From Bacteroidia bacterium (GTDB lineage: Bacteria; Bacteroidota; Bacteroidia; J057), in the NCBI GenBank assembly GCA_030430205.1, contig JAUIGE010000002.1:248001-312000 (forward strand): a DNA stretch of 64,000 nt, written 5' to 3'. Below the pieces are notes generated by a model. That model did not search any database. It saw only the letters and a program-made list of their open reading frames with translations, and was not told where the DNA came from. Positions 24,289 to 31,184 of this stretch are shown here, one piece after another. Position 1 is the first letter of the stretch; every line of letters begins with the position of its first letter. The position numbers and the translations under genes were made by a program.

Positions 24289-26781
24289 TTATTGCGCATC
24301 TATATCCGCCAAAGCCTCCCTCACAGCCTCCAAATTCTGCTGAAACATCGCATACTGCGGCGCCACCTCCACCAACTCCTCCCATAGCTTTTCCGCTTGC
24401 TGAAAATAGCTACGGGCCTGGCCTGGCTCTTCTTTATTATCCCGATACAATTCAGCAAACTTACAATACGAGATCGCCAGGCTGTTTTTAAAGCTCACAT
24501 TCGAGGGATAAGCCGAACAGAGTTCTTTTTCCAGGCGATTATATTCTTCAAAAAAGTTCAATGCCTCATCCAAATTCCCCAGGGAGCTATGGGTCTCTCC
24601 CAGTTTCGAGTAGGAGATCGCCAGGCTGTTTTTAAAGCTCACATTCGAGGGATAAGCCGAATAGAGTTCTTTTTCCAGGCGATTATATTCTTCAAAAAAT
24701 TTCAATGCCTCAGCCAAATTCCCCAGGGAGCTATGGGTCTCGCCCAGTTTCGAGTAGGAGATCGCCAGGCCGTTTTTAAAGCTCACATTCGAGGGATAAG
24801 CCGAATAGAGCTCTTTTTCCAGGCGATTATATTCTTCAAAAAATTTCAATGCCTCATCCAAATTCCCCAGGGAGCTATGGGTCTCGCCCAGTTTCTCGTA
24901 GGAGATCGCCAGGCTGTTTTTAAAGCTCACATTCGAGGGATAAGCCGAATAGAGTTCTTTTTCCAGGCGATTATATTCTTCAAAAAATTTCAATGCCTTA
25001 TCTAAATTCCCCAGGGAGCTATGGGTCTCTCCCAGTTTCGAGTAAGAGATCGCCAGGCCGTTTTTAAAGCTCACATTCGAGGGATAAGCCGAATAGAGTT
25101 CTTTTTTCAGCCGATTATATTCTTCAAAAAGTTTCAATGCCTCATCCAAATTCCCCAGGGAGCTATGGGTCTCTCCCAGTTTCGAGTACGAGATCGCCAG
25201 GTTGTTTTTAAAGCTCACATTCGAGGGATAAGCCGAATAGAGTTCTTTTTCCAGGCGATTATATTCTTCATAAGATGTTAAAGCCTTATCTAAATTACCA
25301 AGAGAAGCATTCGTAATGCCTAAATTTTGGTACGAGATCGCCAGGCCGTTTTTGTAATCAGGATTATCTGGCTCTTTTTCACAAAGGGCTTTGTCTATTT
25401 TGGAACTTGCTATGAAATAAAATAATGTCTTTTCCAGGTTTCCTGTTGTGCTAAAAAAGCGGCCGATTCTTTCTGTTAAAACAGATAAGCTGCTATGGGC
25501 TTCTGCTAAACAGGAAACCACCCCCTCCCCCAAACGCGCCCAAAGCGCGCCTTCTTCATAAGATTCCACATTAGGCAAATGCCCTTCCGCTCCTTCATAG
25601 TCCAGCTTTTCCACCAAAGCATGCACCAATCCCTCGCAGTCCTCCCACAGCAGCGGATTTTTCTTCCGCACGATCTCCTGTATCACGGGGCTGCATTTGA
25701 AGGAGGTTTCCTTTTTGTTGTAGTCGAGCCAGCCTTTTTGGGAAAGGGAAAGCAGCTTTTCCTCCCGCTCATCGGATCTGCCCAGCAGCTTTTCCAGATC
25801 GGTGAAGAGGATGTTTTCGGGCGGTAAAACGGCAAAAAGGGACAGCACGGCCACTTCCTCCCGCGCAAGCTCACTCAACTCGTACATGGCGGCAATGATG
25901 TCTTCGACCTGGGCCGATTCCATCTGGTGCCAGTCGGTGCTGACTTTTGCAGATTGCGAAAGCTGAAGCAGTCCCTTGCTTTGCAAGTCATGCAGCAAGT
26001 CTTTCAGGCTGTACTTGCCCGAAGGTTTTTCGTTGACTGTTGCCAGATTTTTGGCGAATAGCTCGATGACGAGGGTGTTGCCGTTGACGGCCTGGTGCAT
26101 GTGCCCGAAAAGGGCTTTGTCTCCCTCTTCCGTTTCTTCAAAATATTCTGTAAACAGTTCCCAGGCTTTTTCTACTGCCAAGCCTTCGACGCGAAGCACC
26201 TCAGCTTTTTCGAGCTTTGAGACGCGGCTCGTGATCAGCAGATGCAGGTTGCTGAGCCGCCGCAATTCCCTGTAATGCGCTTTCAGGTCTTTTTCATCAT
26301 TGGCGTTGTCGATCACCAGCAGGCAGGGACTTTCCAGCATGGAAAGCTGGCGGATGAGTTCTTGCAGGCGCGCTTCTGCGCCCATGGCCGGCGGGAAGTC
26401 CAGCCCCAGCGGGCGCGCCAGCAGCAGCAAGGCCTGGGTGATGCTTTGCTCACTCAGCACCCAGGCGCTGTGCTGATATGCGCCCCGGTACTTGTGGTAG
26501 TAGTGCGAGGCCAGGGTCGTCTTGCCGACGCCGCCGCGACCGTTGACGAGCAGCAGGAGCTTGTCGTTTTGCGCTGCCTCTTTTGCAAAAAAAGCATCAT
26601 AAATAGCCGCCAGCTCCTTCTCCCGTCCGATAAAAACTTCGGACAAAAAGGGCGGAGGCGTTAGCCCGCGCGCTATTTTTCGATCGCCATAGATGATCTG
26701 GGTCTCGATGTAGTTGCCCTGGCCGATATTGATTTGGCGCTTGATTTTGTCGCGGCCGATATGATCTTGGGGTTGTTCCAT
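24289..26781 (-). CDS. NB-ARC STAND receptor with TPR repeats (NLR-like)
   Basis: The protein has 830 residues. The N-terminus carries the motif IGRDKIKRQINIGQGNYIE (8-26), almost identical to a segment of the neighbouring CHAT protein. Next comes FIGREKELAAI, then an NB-ARC ATPase with Walker A GRGGVGKTT (81-89), Walker B LLVID (154-158) and sensor LLITSR (181-186). A winged-helix-like and helical region leads to six tandem 48-residue TPR units (about 24466-25330), some differing by only one or two residues. STAND proteins oligomerise when the repeats detect a trigger. There is no effector domain of its own, so it likely works through the CHAT protease encoded 20 bp upstream. The trigger is unknown. 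Confidence 0.88.
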   Translation of the reverse strand: MEQPQDHIGRDKIKRQINIGQGNYIETQIIYGDRKIARGLTPPPFLSEVFIGREKELAAIYDAFFAKEAAQNDKLLLLVNGRGGVGKTTLASHYYHKYRGAYQHSAWVLSEQSITQALLLLARPLGLDFPPAMGAEARLQELIRQLSMLESPCLLVIDNANDEKDLKAHYRELRRLSNLHLLITSRVSKLEKAEVLRVEGLAVEKAWELFTEYFEETEEGDKALFGHMHQAVNGNTLVIELFAKNLATVNEKPSGKYSLKDLLHDLQSKGLLQLSQSAKVSTDWHQMESAQVEDIIAAMYELSELAREEVAVLSLFAVLPPENILFTDLEKLLGRSDEREEKLLSLSQKGWLDYNKKETSFKCSPVIQEIVRKKNPLLWEDCEGLVHALVEKLDYEGAEGHLPNVESYEEGALWARLGEGVVSCLAEAHSSLSVLTERIGRFFSTTGNLEKTLFYFIASSKIDKALCEKEPDNPDYKNGLAISYQNLGITNASLGNLDKALTSYEEYNRLEKELYSAYPSNVSFKNNLAISYSKLGETHSSLGNLDEALKLFEEYNRLKKELYSAYPSNVSFKNGLAISYSKLGETHSSLGNLDKALKFFEEYNRLEKELYSAYPSNVSFKNSLAISYEKLGETHSSLGNLDEALKFFEEYNRLEKELYSAYPSNVSFKNGLAISYSKLGETHSSLGNLAEALKFFEEYNRLEKELYSAYPSNVSFKNSLAISYSKLGETHSSLGNLDEALNFFEEYNRLEKELCSAYPSNVSFKNSLAISYCKFAELYRDNKEEPGQARSYFQQAEKLWEELVEVAPQYAMFQQNLEAVREALADIDAQ
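24466..25330 (-). repeat. Six tandem 144-bp repeats inside the STAND gene
   Basis: Each unit encodes a 48-residue TPR-like motif (SLGNLDEALKFFEEYNRLEK, then ELYSAYPSNVSFKN and LAISYSKLGETHS). The units are nearly identical in DNA, which implies recent duplication or gene conversion and possible copy-number change between strains. Confidence 0.9.
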
Positions 26782-26801
26782 GCTTGCTTATGCTTGGGGG
26801 C

Positions 26802-27779
26802 TTACCAGGCCAATTTTTTGCCATCCTTCCACACTTCGATGGTGACGTTTGCCTGGGGATTTTCGGCCCACACGATAGTCTCTGCGTCATTGTAGGCTTC
26901 TTCGAAGCCTATGCCTTCTCCTAGTCCCAGGTAAAATCCTTTTGCAAAGCTTAAGGCTGCCGCATCAGATACGGGCATCCTGTGCCCAATCACATACATG
27001 CCGAAGGTCGAGATCAGTTCGGCCTGGTGAGCGGAATAGCAGTTGTTGAGCAGGACCAACTGTGTATGATGCTGTAGAGGCTTAAAAAGCCGCTTGATGG
27101 CAGTATCTTCCAGCATGATAGCTTGATTTTGGTCGTTACTCAGCAGGATGCCTTCCTGCTCGCCATGCCCTGCAAAATGCAGGATATGTGGCTTTGCCTT
27201 GAGCGCCCGGATCAGGTCTGTGATCCTGACAGCAAATTTAGGTGGCAGAAAAAGAAAATTTTCCCGCTGCGATCCCGATCGCATTTCATTCTCAATGATA
27301 TTATGCTCTTTGTCAATTTGAATCCGGCCTGTATTTGTGGGGTTCGCGGCGGCGAAGAGAATAGTTCTCACTTCATCAGGGGAGGGCTGATCGGGGGAAG
27401 ACAAACTCCCCTGATTGGCGGAGTGAATCGTCTGATTTTCGATATAATTGCCCTGGCCGATGTTGATCTGGCGCTCGATTTTGTCGCGGCCGATAGGGTC
27501 TCTGCCCGTCTTGCGGGCACCCCGGCTCGCCTCGCCGGAAGGGCGCAGCAGCGCCAGCATGGAGGCGCGGATGTTGTTTTGGGCGACGCTTTCGTCGGCG
27601 CTGCTCAGCAGGCCCAGCCGCGATTTGCGGCTGTTTTCGTCGTATTGGGCTGCCAGCAGCAGCACTTCATCTTCTTCGGGGCTGCCCTGGTGCAGCCTGG
27701 CCAGTTCTTCGAATGCAGCGGAGAGTTTGTTTTTCGCGATAAGCTCGCGGATGCGGGTGATATGTGCTTCGGTATTCAT
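26802..27779 (-). CDS. CHAT-domain caspase-like protease with N-terminal adaptor-like domain
   Basis: The protein has 325 residues. Residues 1-80 form a small helical domain (ITRIRELIAKNKLSAAFEEL) of the effector-associated type (EAD11-like, by memory). Residues 96-116 hold the motif IGRDKIERQINIGQGNYIE, shared with the STAND protein next door. Residues ~135-325 are a CHAT domain with VRTILFAAANPTNT, the catalytic His205 in HFAGHGEQEG and Cys247 in LLNNCYSA. CHAT proteases cleave a partner or bulk proteins after activation. It is the first gene of a two-gene operon, 20 bp ahead of the receptor gene. It has no signal peptide, so it is cytoplasmic. Both catalytic residues are present. The combination suggests a conflict or cell-death system. 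Confidence 0.87.
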   Translation of the reverse strand: MNTEAHITRIRELIAKNKLSAAFEELARLHQGSPEEDEVLLLAAQYDENSRKSRLGLLSSADESVAQNNIRASMLALLRPSGEASRGARKTGRDPIGRDKIERQINIGQGNYIENQTIHSANQGSLSSPDQPSPDEVRTILFAAANPTNTGRIQIDKEHNIIENEMRSGSQRENFLFLPPKFAVRITDLIRALKAKPHILHFAGHGEQEGILLSNDQNQAIMLEDTAIKRLFKPLQHHTQLVLLNNCYSAHQAELISTFGMYVIGHRMPVSDAAALSFAKGFYLGLGEGIGFEEAYNDAETIVWAENPQANVTIEVWKDGKKLAW

Positions 27780-27848
27780 GAAAATAAAGATAGAGAGAAT
27801 ATTTTATTTCTATCTATCTCCGACTATGCCAGGCCTGTTACCCAAAGC

Positions 27849-29459
27849 CTACTTTTTGACCCACTTCCAGCTCTTGAGTACTTGTCGGGAGTCATCAATC
27901 TGTATGATGTATAAGCTTTTGCTGAGATGTTGGACAGGCAAAGGAATCTGATACATGCCTGCTTCTGGCATCGTGTGCTGCCCGCGCACAATGATTTTGC
28001 CTTGCATATCCAAAATGCGCCACCTCAGCTTCATTTCGCTTATTAGGGCGGCTTGTATGCCTGCTTCTTCGGTAGGTGTTTCATACAATTCAAATGTATT
28101 TGCGTTTATTTCTGCTGTTGGATTTGCATAGAATGCATCTTCTATGCCTCCAAGAGGCGCACAAGGCTCATATATGGAGATATTTATGCTGCCTCGTGTG
28201 ATCGCAAGGGAATCAACAGGATTGTTGGCATCCTCGGTAATCAGGCTCAGGTTGTTCACATTCCAGCTGAGCGTAGCCTGGCTCACTTCCCCACTTCCGC
28301 TATTGCACAAGAATTCATTTTCACTTAAAACTGCCAGGCCAGGCATCTGAACACCCAGATGGTCCATGGTACCGCTAAGCAGGAAGGTCGTGGGCGTGAG
28401 TCGATCTATAAAGTTGAATTGATCAGAACCCGCAGAACCATAGGTCTGCTGCCACAGGATCGTACCGACAGAATCGGTGCGCATCATGAGGCCATCCGCG
28501 CCTCCATTTCCGACCTGAGAAGTTGCTCCCACAGCGATGAGTTGATTGCCATCTACATAGAAGTCACTGATACCCGTCGAGCTGGACGAGTTGCCGTATC
28601 GCTTGCACCAAAGTACATTGAGGCTGCTGTCTAGTTGTCCCAGGTATCCCCAACCGTACGCCCAACCACTGGACCTGGCCGATCCTCCGAAATAAAAGCC
28701 CTTATTGGGGCCGGGCTTCATTTTTCCCAGGGTTTCGCGTTCACTCGCGCCTAAGCGATTGAAATGCCGATGGCTGAGGACATTGCCAGAAGAATCAATC
28801 CGCATGATGGCTGCATCCCATTGGGTAGTTCTCCATACCCATCCATAAAGGAGAAACTGGTTGCTATGCTCTTCCAAAGCAGAATGGAAAAAGATTTCAT
28901 CGCTGGCATGTCCATAATATTTTTTCCATTGGGTATTGCCATCGGCATCCAGGAGGACCAGCAGGTTATGATAACTCATTCCAAGTTTTGCAGTGGTTTC
29001 ATAGCCAGAGATCATGATATCGCCCTGGGCGGTCTCCAGGGGCTTGGCATAGTATTGAGCGGTTTGTGAACCGCTTCCTCCTATTTTGCGCGCCCAGCGC
29101 AACTGGCCGGTAGAGTCCAGGCGTATGACCATTTTGTCATCCGTACCTGCCCAACCTTCTATGAGAAATCCATGATCGCTGAGCTCCTGTATACTGGCCG
29201 CTTTCAGGTTCATCGCAGCGCTGTACCGATATTGCCAAAGGACAGTACCCGCGCTGTTTTTCTTCTGTACAAAGGTGTCGTAGGTACTTCCTGAAAGCTG
29301 TATACCTCCGCAGATCACGATCCCCTGATCATGGGTTGTTGTGGCGATTTGCCCCTCCAATTGGTTGGATGCTGTCAGATGCTGGATGCTGTTTTGGGCG
29401 AATAGGCCTGTTATGCTCAGCAAAGCAGCGATAAAGGCTATGTGTATGGTTGGAGTCAT
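27849..29459 (-). CDS. Secreted repeat protein with degenerate T9SS-like C-terminus
   Basis: The protein has 536 residues from the ATG at 29459 (MTPTIHIAFIAALLSITGLFAQ, a signal peptide); a TTG three codons upstream is less likely. The body holds repeats with W....G and DS.G.W.....G spacing (DSTGQLRWARKIGGSG; DADGNTQWKKYYGHAS), as in other propeller-like Bacteroidota surface proteins and the larger protein at 4021-6801. The C-terminus (WRILDMQGKIIVRGQH...GMYQIPLPVQ...LYIIQI) follows the type A sorting pattern, although the NP motif region is poor. It should be exported. No enzymatic motif is visible. Confidence 0.8.
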   Translation of the reverse strand: MTPTIHIAFIAALLSITGLFAQNSIQHLTASNQLEGQIATTTHDQGIVICGGIQLSGSTYDTFVQKKNSAGTVLWQYRYSAAMNLKAASIQELSDHGFLIEGWAGTDDKMVIRLDSTGQLRWARKIGGSGSQTAQYYAKPLETAQGDIMISGYETTAKLGMSYHNLLVLLDADGNTQWKKYYGHASDEIFFHSALEEHSNQFLLYGWVWRTTQWDAAIMRIDSSGNVLSHRHFNRLGASERETLGKMKPGPNKGFYFGGSARSSGWAYGWGYLGQLDSSLNVLWCKRYGNSSSSTGISDFYVDGNQLIAVGATSQVGNGGADGLMMRTDSVGTILWQQTYGSAGSDQFNFIDRLTPTTFLLSGTMDHLGVQMPGLAVLSENEFLCNSGSGEVSQATLSWNVNNLSLITEDANNPVDSLAITRGSINISIYEPCAPLGGIEDAFYANPTAEINANTFELYETPTEEAGIQAALISEMKLRWRILDMQGKIIVRGQHTMPEAGMYQIPLPVQHLSKSLYIIQIDDSRQVLKSWKWVKK

Positions 29460-29632
29460 AATAATCAATTAATAGCCCTAATCTACTTGTATAAGTCGCT
29501 CTCCGCCAGAGCGAATGAGCAGTTGGGGGAAATGAAGTGATCATTAGGGTAAATGGGCAAGCAGGTATTTTTATTCTAAAGCCTGATACTTCACTGATTT
29601 ACCTTTAACATCAAAGTTTGATAATACCCTTA

Positions 29633-29735
29633 ATAGTTTGAGTTTCAGTTCGAGTTTGAGTACGAGAGCTATTTTGATACAGGCAAGCCCCTCGGACTAA
29701 AACTCGTACTCCAACTCGTACTCAAACTCGTACTA
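29633..29735. repeat. Inverted GAGTTTGAGTACGAG / CTCGTACTCAAACTC word array
   Basis: The left half is built of GAGTTT/GAGTAC words and the right half of their complements (ACTCGTACTCCAACTC), so the gap between the dinB end and the secreted-protein start can form one long stem-loop. The rest of the 29460-29721 gap is featureless. Confidence 0.65.
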
Positions 29736-30882
29736 TCCCACTCCCCCGCCCAATCACCCCCTCGCCAAAGCGATCTTTCAAGGCGTCCACCGCCTGATAC
29801 AGCGCCACCTGCTGTGGCGTATCCTCCAATAGCGAGAGCTGATAGCTCCCATGCACCAATCCGCTCAGGCGGATGCCCAGCAGGCGGATGCGGATACGCC
29901 GCTCATACAGCTTGTCAAAAAGCAGCAATGCTTTTTCAATCAGCAGCCCATCCTGGGCGCTGAGCGGGATGCGCAACTGGCGCGTATGCGTATCGAAATT
30001 CGCGTAGCGAATCTTGACCGTGATGCAGTTGCAGAGGCGCTGCGAGCTGCGCAGGCGGTAGGCGAGCTTGCTCGCCATGCGTGTCAGGCAGGCCTTGAGG
30101 CGCACGATGTCCATGATATCGGTCTCGAAGGTCTGTTCAGTGGACAGACTTTGGGTATCGTGGCTGGGCACGATGGGCGAGTGATCGATGCCGCGGGCAC
30201 GCTGCCAGAGCAGGTGGCCGTGTTTCCCATAGATATGTTCGAGGATTTCTTTGGGAATTTGTTGCAGGATGGCAACACGGCGCACGCCCATCATGGCGAG
30301 CTCATGGCTCGTTTTGGGGCCGATGTAGGGGAGTTTGCGCACAGGCATGGGCGAAAGGAAATCGAGGATGATGGGCGAGGCCACCTGTAGCTGGCCGTTG
30401 GGTTTGGCTTCTCCTGTGGCCACTTTGGCCACGAGCTTGTTGACAGACATGCCCAGCGAAAGCGGCAGGCCGGTTTCCCTGCGGATGAGCTCACGCAGCT
30501 CGCCCGCCCACTTCCACGAACCGTGAAACCGGTCCATGCCGGTCATGTCGAGGTAGAATTCATCTATGGAAGCTTTTTCATACAAAGGCGCTTTTTCCGC
30601 TATCACTTCCGTGACCAAATCCGAGTACTGCATGTAAGCTTCGAAGTCTCCTGAGATGCAAATGGCCTCCGGGCAGAGCCTTTTGGCCAGCTTCATCGGC
30701 ATGGCCGATCGGATGCCGAAGCGGCGCGCTTCATAGCTGCAAGCCGCCACAACGGCTCTATCACTCTTTCCACCCACCAAAATCGGCTTTCCTTCCAGCC
30801 GACTATCCCGCAACCTTTCCACCGAAACAAAAAAAGTATCCAAATCTAAATGCGCTACTTGCTCTGGAATTTCATGTAACAT
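29722..30882 (-). CDS. dinB: DNA polymerase IV, Y family
   Basis: This 386-residue translesion polymerase has all Y-family marks: HLDLDTFFVSVE at residue 11 (metal ligand), VVAACSYEARRFGIRSAMP, the catalytic SIDEFYLDMTG (~104-114), the thumb helix-hairpin-helix KLPYIGPKTSHEL and a C-terminal little finger. It copies past damaged template with low fidelity. The C-terminus shows no clear beta-clamp motif, though PLSLLEDTPQQ is near. It is divergent from a DnaE2-like polymerase gene across a 302-bp control region, an arrangement like Bacteroidota mutasome loci. Regulation by DNA damage is likely but inferred. Confidence 0.94.
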   Translation of the reverse strand: MLHEIPEQVAHLDLDTFFVSVERLRDSRLEGKPILVGGKSDRAVVAACSYEARRFGIRSAMPMKLAKRLCPEAICISGDFEAYMQYSDLVTEVIAEKAPLYEKASIDEFYLDMTGMDRFHGSWKWAGELRELIRRETGLPLSLGMSVNKLVAKVATGEAKPNGQLQVASPIILDFLSPMPVRKLPYIGPKTSHELAMMGVRRVAILQQIPKEILEHIYGKHGHLLWQRARGIDHSPIVPSHDTQSLSTEQTFETDIMDIVRLKACLTRMASKLAYRLRSSQRLCNCITVKIRYANFDTHTRQLRIPLSAQDGLLIEKALLLFDKLYERRIRIRLLGIRLSGLVHGSYQLSLLEDTPQQVALYQAVDALKDRFGEGVIGRGSGIVRV

Positions 30883-30895
30883 TTATGCTAACTTT

Positions 30896-30943
30896 ATTAG
30901 TAATTATAAATCAAATTTAGATAAATTGCGAATAATTACTAAT
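30896..30943. promoter_or_regulatory. 12-bp inverted repeat, candidate operator for dinB and the dnaE2-like gene
   Basis: ATTAGTAATTAT (30896-30907) and its exact complement ATAATTACTAAT (30932-30943) are 24 bp apart and begin 14 bp upstream of the dinB start, in very AT-rich DNA. It could bind a dimeric repressor of the damage response. No binding protein is in the window. Confidence 0.45.
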
Positions 30944-31032
30944 TAAATTATCTTTTAGCTAAATACTTTAACCCAAAAAGCATTCAGACAATTTTACTTT
31001 TTCGACAATATTCAGAGGAAATGGGGGCTATA

Positions 31033-31147
31033 AACACCCCTCCGTCCGAGACGCCCCCTCAAGGGGGCTGACGATGCTAACAAGGCGCAAGGCGCCTCAA
31101 AAAGAGCGCTAGCCCCCTTGAGGGGGCGACTTAGCGCAAGGGGGTGT
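31033..31147. repeat. Long GC palindrome element between dinB and dnaE2-like gene
   Basis: The arms CGCCCCCTCAAGGGGGCT (31052-31069) and AGCCCCCTTGAGGGGGCG (31111-31128) are exact complements, and each arm is itself a palindrome. Outer arms AACACCCC and GGGGTGTT enclose the element, and a smaller GGCGCAAGGCGCC lies in the centre. It looks like a dispersed intergenic palindrome. Confidence 0.75.
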
Positions 31148-31184
31148 TAAAACCATACCAAAAACAAAAAACCTAATAAAAACA

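Noticed and set aside
24397-25281. Long plus-strand reading frames with a repeated RDRQAVFKAHIRGISR motif
   Set aside because: They are antisense to the tandem TPR repeats of the STAND gene, and their own repetition only mirrors the 144-bp units. There is no start context or family.
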